Translations under genes and position numbers: made by a program
The notes under the pieces: generated by a model
The model's input: the letters and a program-made list of their open reading frames with translations, nothing else
Database searches by the model: none
What the model was told of the DNA's origin: nothing
From: Chryseobacterium pennipullorum
GTDB lineage: Bacteria; Bacteroidota; Bacteroidia; Flavobacteriales; Weeksellaceae
NCBI RefSeq assembly: GCF_003384725.1
Contig: NZ_QNVV01000009.1
Coordinates: forward strand, 123,463 to 187,462
Reading direction: 5' to 3'
DNA length: 64,000 bases
In this document: one piece after another, positions 26,307 through 33,816 of the stretch
Layout of the letters: each line of letters opens with the position of its first letter
Numbering within the stretch: position 1 is the stretch's first letter

Positions 26307-27305
26307 ATGGAAAAAGAAATCACACGAAGAAATGCATTAGGGAAAATAGCAACAACTTTTGCAGTAGCAGCTGTTGCACCCGGTGCTTTTGCGCAAACCA
26401 AAAAAGATACCCGCAACACAGTTTCGGACCTTACAGATCCTAGGACAAAATATCCTAAACCTCCATTTAAAAAACAATTTCAGCCCTTCCCCGGTCTTGC
26501 AGGTAAAATGACACCAATCCCTGATCATGGTGAAGAAAGCTATATAGGCTCCGGAAGACTAAAGGGCCGAAAAGCATTGATAACAGGAGGAGATTCCGGG
26601 ATTGGACGTGCTGCGGCTATTGCTTATGCGAGAGAAGGGGCAGATGTAGCAATCAACTACCTTCCTGAAGAGGAACCTGATGCTGTACAGGTCATTGAAC
26701 TGATTAAAAAGGCAGGCCGGAAAGCAATTGCTATTCCCGGAGATCTGCGTGATGAAAAATTCTGCAACATCTTGGTGTCACAGGCGGTACAACAGCTTGG
26801 AGGGTTAGACATCCTAGTGAATAATGCCGGACATCAGAAAACCCACGCATCCATTCTCGACATCAGTACTGAAGAATTTGAACGGACAATGAAAACCAAT
26901 ATATATGCTCCTTTCTGGATCATTAAGGCTGCATTACCACATCTAAAACCGGGTTCCTGCATTATAGGCCTATCATCCGTACAAGCCTATGATCCTTCTG
27001 CTGAACTCTATGACTATGCTCAAACAAAAGCAGCTACAACAAGCTATGTAAAATCTCTGGCGAAACAACTCGGACCCAAGGGAATCCGGGTAAATGGTGT
27101 CGCCCCGGGACCGGTGTGGACAGCACTCGAGATCAGTGGTGGGCAGACCCAGGAAAACATTGAAAAATTTGGTGGTGATACGCCATTAGGCCGGCCGGGA
27201 CAACCCGCAGAGCTCGCCTCAATATTTGTTCAGCTGGCCGATAATGATGCCAGCTTTGCAAGCGGACAGATTTACGGTTCTGCCGGAGGAAGCGGACAAC
27301 CCTAA
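26307..27305 (+). CDS. SDR family oxidoreductase with a Tat-type signal
   Basis: This 332-residue short-chain dehydrogenase is related to general-stress proteins such as GSP39/YdaD. The cofactor motif TGGDSGIG (about 91-98) is followed by NNAGH and by the catalytic Ser in LSSVQAY, with Tyr-x3-Lys seen as YAQTK. The C-terminus ends in the usual FASGQIYGSAGGSG. The N-terminus is unusual: TRRNALGKIA followed by a hydrophobic stretch ending in GAFAQ has the form of a twin-arginine export signal, so the folded enzyme may be exported with its cofactor. Residues 35-75 form a Pro-rich linker typical of this stress subgroup. Its substrate is unknown. Confidence 0.87.
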   Translation: MEKEITRRNALGKIATTFAVAAVAPGAFAQTKKDTRNTVSDLTDPRTKYPKPPFKKQFQPFPGLAGKMTPIPDHGEESYIGSGRLKGRKALITGGDSGIGRAAAIAYAREGADVAINYLPEEEPDAVQVIELIKKAGRKAIAIPGDLRDEKFCNILVSQAVQQLGGLDILVNNAGHQKTHASILDISTEEFERTMKTNIYAPFWIIKAALPHLKPGSCIIGLSSVQAYDPSAELYDYAQTKAATTSYVKSLAKQLGPKGIRVNGVAPGPVWTALEISGGQTQENIEKFGGDTPLGRPGQPAELASIFVQLADNDASFASGQIYGSAGGSGQP

Positions 27306-27327
27306 CCGCACTTAAAATACACATCAT

Positions 27328-27351
27328 TAAAGCCACTTTAGAGTGGCTTTA
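27328..27351. terminator. Hairpin between convergent SDR and DUF892 genes
   Basis: AAAGCCAC and GTGGCTTT pair around TTTAGA, 24 bases after the SDR stop. It lacks a T-run, so it is a weak terminator at best. Confidence 0.4.
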
Positions 27352-27478
27352 GCTGTTCTGCTATTGTTGACATATTGATCTTTAATACATTTACAAGTCT
27401 GATAATCAACATATCCTGAAATAAAACGACCATGCAGGAGATATCCCACAAGGCCGCTATTATACATGGTAAAGAGGA

Positions 27479-28111
27479 TTAATCCTCCTGTTCCGCATCA
27501 AAATTGATAAAAGTTTCAGCAATTTCGGTAAGATTATAATCGGTATCCTCTTCCTCCTGCAATGTGGTTTCGAGTAAGTCAGCTACCTTATCATGTCCCA
27601 TTGTAATCGCCAACTGAGCAAGCCCCCCATACGTCGCAATTTCATAATGCTCTACTTTTTGAGCAGCAATAATCAAAGCTGCATCCCGTGTCATTGAGCC
27701 TTCTTCAGTTGATTTGATAATTTCTTCACCTTCTTTAATGATTCCTTTAATGGCTTCACACTCTTTTTTCTCAGGTTTTTCATCAATTAATCTGAAGACT
27801 TTTTCAAGACGGCTTACATGTTTTTTAGTCTGAAGTTGGTGATCTTCAAAAGCCTCCTTCAGTTCTTCGGTCGTTGCAGCCTCTTCCATTTTTGTCAGTG
27901 CATCTATGATTGCATTTTCTGCAAAATAAATATCTTTAAGAGAACTCACGAAAAACTTGTGAAGTGAAGAGTTCTTCATTTCATTTTTATTTACAACAGC
28001 ATTATCCACCTGCATTTTCTTTTCAGAGGTTGGCATAGTGCTGCTTTCCGGAATTTTAGTTTCCTGTGTTCCAGTTCCCGGAGTTTTGGTTTCTGTTGTT
28101 TTTGTTGCCAT
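27479..28111 (-). CDS. YciE/YciF-type DUF892 protein
   Basis: This 210-residue protein has a 60-residue Lys/Thr/Glu-rich disordered N-terminus and then the ferritin-like DUF892 bundle. Its markers are LHKFFVSSLKDIYFAENAIIDALTKM, FEDHQLQTKKHVSRLEKVF and EHYEIATYGGLAQLA. These contain the Glu, His and His-x-x-E positions that form the di-iron site in YciF-like proteins. The gene follows the KGG-motif gene (73-base gap), the same order as yciG-yciF in enterobacteria. A role in osmotic or oxidative stress is inferred from that family. Confidence 0.87.
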   Translation of the reverse strand: MATKTTETKTPGTGTQETKIPESSTMPTSEKKMQVDNAVVNKNEMKNSSLHKFFVSSLKDIYFAENAIIDALTKMEEAATTEELKEAFEDHQLQTKKHVSRLEKVFRLIDEKPEKKECEAIKGIIKEGEEIIKSTEEGSMTRDAALIIAAQKVEHYEIATYGGLAQLAITMGHDKVADLLETTLQEEEDTDYNLTEIAETFINFDAEQED

Positions 28112-28184
28112 AATGTAATGTGGTGTTTAGTAGATGGAAAAGATTACCTCTTCAATTAAAATTAAAGAGGCAATCTATTAAAAA

Positions 28185-28982
28185 TTATGAATTATTACGT
28201 CTTCCTCCAAAACCGGATCTGCCGGATCCTGAAGATCTTTGTGATGAACTGCTTCCTGAATTGGATCCTCTGCCGCTTCCTGAGCGTGAGTTTGAACTGG
28301 AGCCACGTCCACTTCCAGAGCTTGAATTTGAGTTTCGTCCTCTACCTGATCCTGAACTTCCTGAACCATTCCCATTGTTAGAGCCGGATCTTGAACCGGA
28401 ATTTGACGCTGACCCCGAGGATCTGCCGCCGCCATGAGAAGCTTCGCCACCCATTCGTGCAATCCGGGTACGTTCAGCTTTGCTCATAGATGCAAAACCC
28501 CTTTTAGAAGTACCATTTCCCGATGACCTTCCTCTTCCCGATCCGGAACCCGAACCTGATCTGGACCCAGATCCAGACCCCGATTGTGATCCACTACGCG
28601 ATCTGCCACCTGAGTTTCCTCTACCTCCTGAAGTAAATCTTCCCTGGCTGTCCCTATCCTGATTGTTACCTCCTGATCCTCTGTTTCCTCCTCTTGAACC
28701 CCGTCCTCTGCTGTCATTTTCCTCATCATCCTCGTCGTAGTCATCATCATCATAGTCCTCATCGTCATCATACTCGTCATCATCATACTCATCATCATAC
28801 TCGTTGTCGTAATCATCGAAATAATCCTCATAATCTGAGAAATCATCATCATAATCTTCATCTTCCGATGCATCGCTATACCCATGGTCGTATCCTAACT
28901 GATAAACTTCTTCAAGAGTTGATTTTCCTTCATTTGAAGAATTGTTTCTTGAATTCCGGTTGTTTGAATTTCTAGTGTTCAT
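28185..28982 (-). CDS. KGG-motif stress protein with acidic and RGG/Ser-Gly-rich disordered regions
   Basis: This 265-residue protein is almost wholly low-complexity. Residues 39-90 are Asp/Glu/Tyr-rich, with almost no hydrophobic core. Residues 91-160 are Arg-Gly, Ser-Gly rich (RGG-type). Residues 161-184 carry one KGG-type motif (RGFASMSKAERTRIARMGGEASHGG pattern; the second half is the conserved part), known from the con-10/YciG stress proteins. The rest is a Gly/Ser/Arg tail. It should be disordered and may bind nucleic acid or form condensates, an inference from composition. Its neighbour is a YciF-like gene, so the pair resembles yciG-yciF. Confidence 0.75.
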   Translation of the reverse strand: MNTRNSNNRNSRNNSSNEGKSTLEEVYQLGYDHGYSDASEDEDYDDDFSDYEDYFDDYDNEYDDEYDDDEYDDDEDYDDDDYDEDDEENDSRGRGSRGGNRGSGGNNQDRDSQGRFTSGGRGNSGGRSRSGSQSGSGSGSRSGSGSGSGRGRSSGNGTSKRGFASMSKAERTRIARMGGEASHGGGRSSGSASNSGSRSGSNNGNGSGSSGSGRGRNSNSSSGSGRGSSSNSRSGSGRGSNSGSSSSQRSSGSGRSGFGGRRNNS

Positions 28983-29342
28983 ACTACAATTTTTTGCAAT
29001 TAATATTTAGTGATGTATTGCTGATTTTAACTAGTATTAAGGCAGCAATGGTTTTGGTTCTATTCAATGAATTACCAGCTGAATGCTTTTATGATACCCT
29101 TTACTCTATAAAGGGCTTTAGATTTTATTTTCACTGACTGATCAAAATTACAGGATCAATATTCTTTATTTTATGACTGGTATCATATCCATGGAATTAT
29201 TAGAAAATTTTTCAATTTTATTACTAATGTATTTTTCTTCCATAGGTATTATACTCCACAAGGTCACATCAGGAGTTGTTATACAGACCATTGATATGAC
29301 GTCGAATATGATCAATAAAAGATATTGTAGTTCAGGCATTAA

Positions 29343-29362
29343 GGATCAAATACAAAAGTTGG
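29343..29362 (+). repeat. GGATCA...CAAAAGTTGG dispersed motif, copy 2
   Basis: The bases GGATCAAATACAAAAGTTGG match the copy at 33474 in 18 of 20 positions. Confidence 0.55.
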
Positions 29363-29388
29363 AGGAGAAACGGAATATTTTTCTATTT

Positions 29389-29414
29389 ATACTTTTGCCT
29401 TGAAGCAAAAGTAT
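29389..29414. repeat. Perfect hairpin ATACTTTTGC/GCAAAAGTAT
   Basis: The ten-base arms are perfect around CTTGAA, and are followed by AACAAAAATTCAAGACT-type words. I recall similar words in other flavobacterial intergenic DNA, which is unverified. It lacks a T-run, so it is not a standard terminator. Confidence 0.5.
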
Positions 29415-29724
29415 ACAAAAATTCAAGACTGGAATCATCCGCTAAAAATTGACCTTGCCTCCTAAAATTTCCAAACTCGCATGGATTCAACATTTGTTAT
29501 TCGACTCAATACGATGGCCATGCTCAGACACTGGAAATTTTTTAACGGATTCAAGATCAATTTTGCCTCTGATTTTTTATTTTTTTATTTGAATCGGCGA
29601 ACCTTAAAAGGTTTATTAACGCTCCTGATTCCTAGGTCGGTTAAAGGTTTACTTACAACTATTTTTCATCGTTCTTACTGGATTGAGCCGATTAGAAAAA
29701 AAACCTCTGAAAAATACACTTAAA

Positions 29725-29760
29725 CATCTGTGGAAATTTGTGGCCTTCTGCGGTTAATTT
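29725..29760. repeat. Dispersed TCTGTG repeat, copy 2
   Basis: CATCTGTGGAAATTTGTGG followed by CTTCTGCGG resembles the copies near 76 and 63736. It is short and degenerate. Confidence 0.4.
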
Positions 29761-29883
29761 TTTTACTTATACCTTAAAATCGAAGATTATCTCCCTTCAA
29801 TAGATGAATCTTATTTCTACGAGTCAAACAGTGATTAGTATACAATATTATTTTTTCTATTAACTGAACTTTTTGCTTGGTCC

Positions 29884-29903
29884 CCAACTTTTGCGCCTGA
29901 TCC
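29884..29903 (-). repeat. GGATCA...CAAAAGTTGG dispersed motif, copy 3
   Basis: The minus strand reads GGATCAGGCGCAAAAGTTGG, differing from the copy at 33474 at three positions. Confidence 0.55.
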
Positions 29904-30072
29904 GCATTATCTCACCACTTAATTTTTAATCAGGTAAAACTATTTTTATATTTACGTAATAGCCTAAGCAAAGATTCAGTATCAAGGCATAGTAAGCAGG
30001 GAGGTGATTATTTTAGAAACCCAGGATGAATGAAGATCGTTCCAGAATGGAATATAATAAAGGTGCCAGGTC

Positions 30073-30669
30073 TCAGAAATAAATTTTACGGTCTCTTATC
30101 TGAACCACTTTCTGCTGCTCCATAGTTTTTAAAGTTCTGATAGCAGTTTCAACCCTAAGACCGGTGAGACTCGCCATCTGCTGTCTTGTAAGGGGAATAA
30201 GGAAGGAATAAGGTGCATGATTATCATGAAAACTTTTAAGATATTCCATAAGCCCTCTTAACCTGACAATAGCATCCTGATAGGAAATATTCTGCATCAT
30301 AATAAATTTATAATACAAACGCTGTGAAAGCCATGTACAAATATCCATGTAGATTTCAGGATATTCAGTCAGGAGCCTGAAAAATTTTTGTTTACAGAGT
30401 TTTAGAATACTGCAGTCTGTCATGGCTTCAGCATTCATAGGGTAATTCTTGTCAATAAAAAGAATGGATTCTCCACAACTTTGCCCTTCCGAAAGGATAT
30501 TCTGAATAAACTCCTTACCGTCCTGATCATAATTGTTTAATTTAACATCACCTTTTACGATTTGATAGTAGAAGTAAGATCCGTCACCTTCTTTGAAAAT
30601 AAATTCCGTGGGCCTGTAATTTTTGATTTCCGCACCTGCAGAATACAAAATGCTTTCGTTGATTACCAT
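30073..30669 (-). CDS. Crp/Fnr family transcriptional regulator
   Basis: This 198-residue regulator has an N-terminal cyclic-nucleotide-like beta-roll (GDGSYFYYQIVKGDVKL, about 28-44; GEMN-like SCGESILF in the helix region). A long dimer helix and a C-terminal winged helix-turn-helix follow (LTRQQMASLTGLRVETAIRTLKTME). The recognition helix has RVETAIR. No cysteine ligands of an FNR iron-sulfur cluster are present, so it is not an oxygen sensor of that type; the ligand is unknown. Its target may be the oppositely spaced genes, but I see no clear palindromic operator. Confidence 0.87.
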   Translation of the reverse strand: MVINESILYSAGAEIKNYRPTEFIFKEGDGSYFYYQIVKGDVKLNNYDQDGKEFIQNILSEGQSCGESILFIDKNYPMNAEAMTDCSILKLCKQKFFRLLTEYPEIYMDICTWLSQRLYYKFIMMQNISYQDAIVRLRGLMEYLKSFHDNHAPYSFLIPLTRQQMASLTGLRVETAIRTLKTMEQQKVVQIRDRKIYF

Positions 30670-30914
30670 AATACCTGTATTTAATATAGGTGTGATATAA
30701 GATTTTCACAGGTGTCTCAGGTATTAGTGAATAAATTATAAAAAACTTATAGAATTATATGTAAATATAGATTAATTTACTAAAACACTAATAAATAATA
30801 GTAAATATTTAACATAAAATAACTATATTTAATAATTTATAAATACAATATAAAATTTAACCATTATGATTAAACAATAAATAGGACTCTCCGACCTTAT
30901 GTTTATTACCTATT

Positions 30915-31850
30915 TTATTTTTCTAAAAGCTGCTCCTTTTTAATCGTGTCAATTCCCTGATGATAGGAAGTCACGTGAAATTCAGGAAATCTACTTCTGA
31001 ATTTTGAATCATCAAAAATATTATCATGAGCATATCTTGGCAACAGCTCCAGCAACTCTTTCACCTGTTTGTTAAATAAAGCACCTATGGTAAAAGCAAA
31101 TTTAGGAATCACAGAATAATCGAGATCCCTGCCATAAATTCCGGAAGCGAGATGAATGAATTCTTTATAAGTAGGATGCGTTTTATCAACCGGAAGATGC
31201 CAGGTCTGACCGAATGTATCCGGTGTATTGCCAATCAATGCGGTTGCACGGCTGGCATCAGGTGTCCATATCAGGCTTCTCTTTTTATCAGCACTCAGTG
31301 GAACCTTCAGCTTCTTTCCTGCTTTGATATTGTTAAAGATCAATGTATTGGTTATGCTCTGTGTTTTACCCGGTCCATAAAATTCTGGCGCGCGGCAAAT
31401 AACAGCCTGCAGCCCGCCGCATTTAATTTCTTTCAAAACCATATCTGCCATTTTCTTCCTTACTCTCCCTTTTCTACCCACTGGTTCAAACGTCGTATTT
31501 TCCTTCAAAATGCGGCCGTCCTGAGGGTACATATATGTATTATCGAAAAACACCAACTTAGTCCCATGAATCCTGCAGGCTTCAATCACATTGTGAAGGA
31601 TAAGCGGGAACTGCTTCTCCCAAAGATCAGAGCTCATCGGAAGCCCTAAGGTAAAGTAGGCAATTTCACTGCCTTTAACTGCTTCAACAGCCTTTTCACG
31701 GATTGATAAATCTGCTGCGAACACCTCATCGGTCTCATTGATCTTTTGGGCTGCCCTGCTTACAATACGGATATCTGAAGTAAAATTCCGTTTGAGCTCT
31801 CTTGCCAGCTCTTCACCAATCTGTCCGTTGGCTCCTAATATTGTTTGCAT
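30915..31850 (-). CDS. NAD-dependent epimerase/dehydratase-like protein
   Basis: This 311-residue Rossmann protein starts with a nucleotide-binding GANGQIGEELA motif (about 6-16). It then carries an acidic loop with EVFAADLS, a TLGLP strand, and the Tyr region VFFDNTYMYPQ (about 105), close to the YxxxK position of extended SDRs. The C-terminal part binds substrate and differs from well-known sugar epimerases, so the substrate is unknown. No neighbour is closely linked. Confidence 0.77.
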   Translation of the reverse strand: MQTILGANGQIGEELARELKRNFTSDIRIVSRAAQKINETDEVFAADLSIREKAVEAVKGSEIAYFTLGLPMSSDLWEKQFPLILHNVIEACRIHGTKLVFFDNTYMYPQDGRILKENTTFEPVGRKGRVRKKMADMVLKEIKCGGLQAVICRAPEFYGPGKTQSITNTLIFNNIKAGKKLKVPLSADKKRSLIWTPDASRATALIGNTPDTFGQTWHLPVDKTHPTYKEFIHLASGIYGRDLDYSVIPKFAFTIGALFNKQVKELLELLPRYAHDNIFDDSKFRSRFPEFHVTSYHQGIDTIKKEQLLEK

Positions 31851-32281
31851 TGTATTGTATTTTTATTCATTTTGTATCAGCTACAAACAGAAATTATTCT
31901 CTGCTGCCATCCTATGAACAAATCCACTTTAAAAGGAGATTTAACTCATGTTTAAACCTTCTATTTTTAGTGTGATAATTCCGGAGTAACAGAAGCAACT
32001 CTATAACACAGTTAAGGTCAATAGCAGCAAATCCCCCGTCCTGCAGGAGTCAATTAAAAGCATCCTTACTCTCAACCAGCTTACCTGCTTCAAACTTAAG
32101 CACTAACAAATAATAATTTAAAATCAACAGCCAAGACTATACCATTATCCTCCTCCAGCAAAGAATTAATATAGGTTCAACGAAGGAAAAAACTGACAGC
32201 CGTTTAGTAAGCTCTTTGTTTAAGCCATTATTATGAGGAGAAATATCAGTAATACAGAATATAATCATTTGTCTACTTACC
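31851..32281. other. 430-base spacer with no recognisable gene
   Basis: I saw no ORF of protein-like composition, no tRNA and no clear hairpin between the epimerase gene and the nuclease gene. A few AT-rich runs and direct words are present. It may be the decayed remnant of a small gene. Confidence 0.4.
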
Positions 32282-32803
32282 TTATATCATTGCTTTTGCA
32301 TTTGTATTTTTTTTGTTGACCTGATATTTTTTATTTCGGAGTTCACGCTTCATTTTGCGGTACTCCCACGGAGCAACAGCATGAACATCCTGCCAAAGAC
32401 CTATCTTTTTGCTCTGAGCAGCTTTCTGCAGCTTCCCTAATGACACATCTTTGGAATAAGAAAAATACCACCACCCCATTCCGGCTCTGATCAGCTCTTT
32501 TGAAAGGTATTTGCCATTATCATAATATACTTTGGCCACAGAACGTCCGTAGCGGTCTGTTTTTGTTTCAATAAAATGAACGGTTTTACCAAATACCTGC
32601 GCTGAAGTAAACTGTTTGGCATTTTTTCCAAAAGCCTGACCATTTTCTGGACAATCTACCTCTGCAAGCCGCAGTTTTTTCTGCCGGTTCCCTTTTAAAA
32701 GGATTGTTACAGTATCTCCATCTGAAATTTTGATGATCTTCCCTGTGGTCTGTGAAAAGAACAAAACGGGAAAAAGAAGGCCCAACAACATGAATCGTTT
32801 CAT
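32282..32803 (-). CDS. Secreted thermonuclease-like (SNase) protein
   Basis: This 173-residue protein has a signal peptide of about 18 residues (LLGLLFPVLFFSQ). The SNase domain follows: ISDGDTVTIL near residue 25, the catalytic-type LRLAEVDCPE (about 45), TDRYGRSVAKVY (about 83-94) and the closing KAAQSKKIGLWQD. Asp and Arg residues of the nuclease site are visible. It is expected outside the inner membrane, where it would degrade DNA or RNA for nutrients. The start at 32803 is only five bases from a -7 box, so translation is nearly leaderless. Confidence 0.88.
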   Translation of the reverse strand: MKRFMLLGLLFPVLFFSQTTGKIIKISDGDTVTILLKGNRQKKLRLAEVDCPENGQAFGKNAKQFTSAQVFGKTVHFIETKTDRYGRSVAKVYYDNGKYLSKELIRAGMGWWYFSYSKDVSLGKLQKAAQSKKIGLWQDVHAVAPWEYRKMKRELRNKKYQVNKKNTNAKAMI

Positions 32804-32807
32804 CCGG

Positions 32808-32815
32808 CAAATATA
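32808..32815 (-). promoter_or_regulatory. -7 box directly before the nuclease start
   Basis: The minus strand reads TATATTTG, and the ATG (32801-32803) lies at or next to the predicted first RNA base. Otherwise the 437-base gap 32804-33240 holds AT-rich DNA and the promoter of the second tRNA pair. Confidence 0.6.
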
Positions 32816-33190
32816 GGAATTCGACCCGTTAAAATCATCAGCAAATCTTTGATTTTAGTCTTTAACCCCAGGGTTTCTAATGATCCTGTTTGGACTTTTG
32901 AATATAGCGGAAAAGAAACCGTAATAAGACAACCTTCCCGGATAGCATTCGGGTTAATTTAAATATTTTTTCTTTTTTGTGATCAACACCTGATAAAAGA
33001 AGTTCTCTGACTAAATGCCCTTGAACTCCCGAAAGAAAGGAAAAACGAAGAAAAATTATTTATTTTTTTCATATTTTTTCAGACAATGTAAGTAAATGGT
33101 TTTGAGTTCCATAAATACGATTGAAAAGTATTCGTGAAAAATTAATTGAAAATTAATCTTAATTTTATTTTTTTATTTGAAAAAGTATTG

Positions 33191-33198
33191 TACCTTTG
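33191..33198 (+). promoter_or_regulatory. -7 box of the second tRNA pair
   Basis: TACCTTTGC fits TAnnTTTG. The tRNA-Pro begins 42 bases later. No good -33 box is seen at the standard spacing. Confidence 0.6.
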
Positions 33199-33240
33199 CA
33201 ACCGCAAAAACGAAGTAAAATTCGTTACTGATGACCTCCT

Positions 33241-33315
33241 CGGGGCGTAGCGTAGTCCGGTCATCGCGCCTGGTTTGGGACCAGGAGGTCGCAGGTTCGA
33301 ATCCTGCCGCCCCGA
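33241..33315 (+). tRNA. tRNA-Pro(TGG), copy 2
   Basis: It is identical over 75 bases to the copy at 25226, with anticodon TGG. CCA is not encoded. Confidence 0.95.
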
Positions 33316-33329
33316 CTTTTAAAATTCAA

Positions 33330-33403
33330 GGGTGCGTAGCTCAGCTGGATAGAGCATCTGCCTTCTAAGCAGACGGTCAAAGGTTCGAATCCTTTCGCGC
33401 TCA
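33330..33403 (+). tRNA. tRNA-Arg(TCT), copy 2
   Basis: It is identical over 74 bases to the copy at 25343. The spacer to tRNA-Pro is 14 bases, against 42 in copy 1. Confidence 0.95.
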
Positions 33404-33407
33404 CTTA

Positions 33408-33437
33408 AGCCTCACAATTTTTATTGTGAGGTTTTTT
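33408..33437 (+). terminator. Terminator of the second tRNA pair
   Basis: CCTCACAAT pairs with ATTGTGAGG, then TTTTTT. Compared with copy 1 the stem has paired changes that keep it closed. Confidence 0.85.
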
Positions 33438-33473
33438 GTTTTTTACTCTGTTTAAAGTAGAGGAGATGAAATG

Positions 33474-33537
33474 GGATCAAGCACAAAAGTTGGCGAGAAA
33501 TTTGAAATCGAAAACTATCTCCTTTCCAGTCGATGAA
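33474..33537 (+). repeat. GGATCA...CAAAAGTTGG dispersed motif, copy 4, with adjoining block
   Basis: GGATCAAGCACAAAAGTTGG (33474-33493) is followed after 10 bases by a block (33504-33537) similar to that at 29776. A short frame reading MKWDQAQKLARN (33466-33666) runs through it. It is most likely repeat DNA read by chance rather than a gene. Nothing else is seen in the gap to 33816. Confidence 0.5.
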
Positions 33538-33780
33538 CGTATTTGGCTTTACGTTTCAATGCATAAAAAATCCGTTTCACCGATCTATTTTGCGGAATCA
33601 GGTTATCTTTTTCCTGATGATCAACAGCCTTTAGTATTTTTGCAGCAGAAAACTTACTCATATTAAAGTTAGTTTAATTGTATCCAAGGAACATCGATTA
33701 AGGATGAAGAAAATTTTTTGTGCACTTTGAATTCCTTGCAGCCATTGTGATGGCTTAGCTATACACTTAATCATGTTTGG

Positions 33781-33807
33781 ATAGGACCGGAATCTTCCAG
33801 TCCTATT
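33781..33807. terminator. Hairpin at the end of the MgtC gene
   Basis: ATAGGACCGG pairs with CCAGTCCTAT (one G-T) around AATCTT, just past the MgtC stop. The minus strand has no T-run, so the terminator role is uncertain. Confidence 0.4.
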
Positions 33808-33816
33808 TTCTTATGG

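Larger units (their letters stand above)
28983..30072. other. Gene-free 1.1-kb stretch of decayed dispersed repeats
   Basis: The stretch between the KGG gene and the Crp/Fnr gene has no ORF with protein-like composition. It holds the GGATCA...CAAAAGTTGG motif twice (29343, and 29884 in reverse), a hairpin followed by dispersed words (29389), a TCTGTG repeat (29725) and a block at 29776-29808 that recurs at 33504. The short frames at 29173-29403 and 29481-29723 are probably by-products of these repeats. Confidence 0.55.

Noticed and set aside
28694..28975. His-rich frame antisense to the KGG-motif gene
   Set aside because: It is the mirror of the GAT/GAC-rich acidic block and not a separate gene.
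29173..29723. Two frames of 76 and 80 codons in the repeat-rich gap
   Set aside because: They cross hairpin and dispersed-repeat words, have no recognisable motif, and the residue composition is that of random AT-rich DNA.
33466..33666. Short frame reading MKWDQAQKLARN after the second tRNA pair
   Set aside because: It runs through the dispersed 20-base motif, has no domain, and the same DNA appears elsewhere in the opposite orientation or without a frame. It is best explained as repeat DNA.
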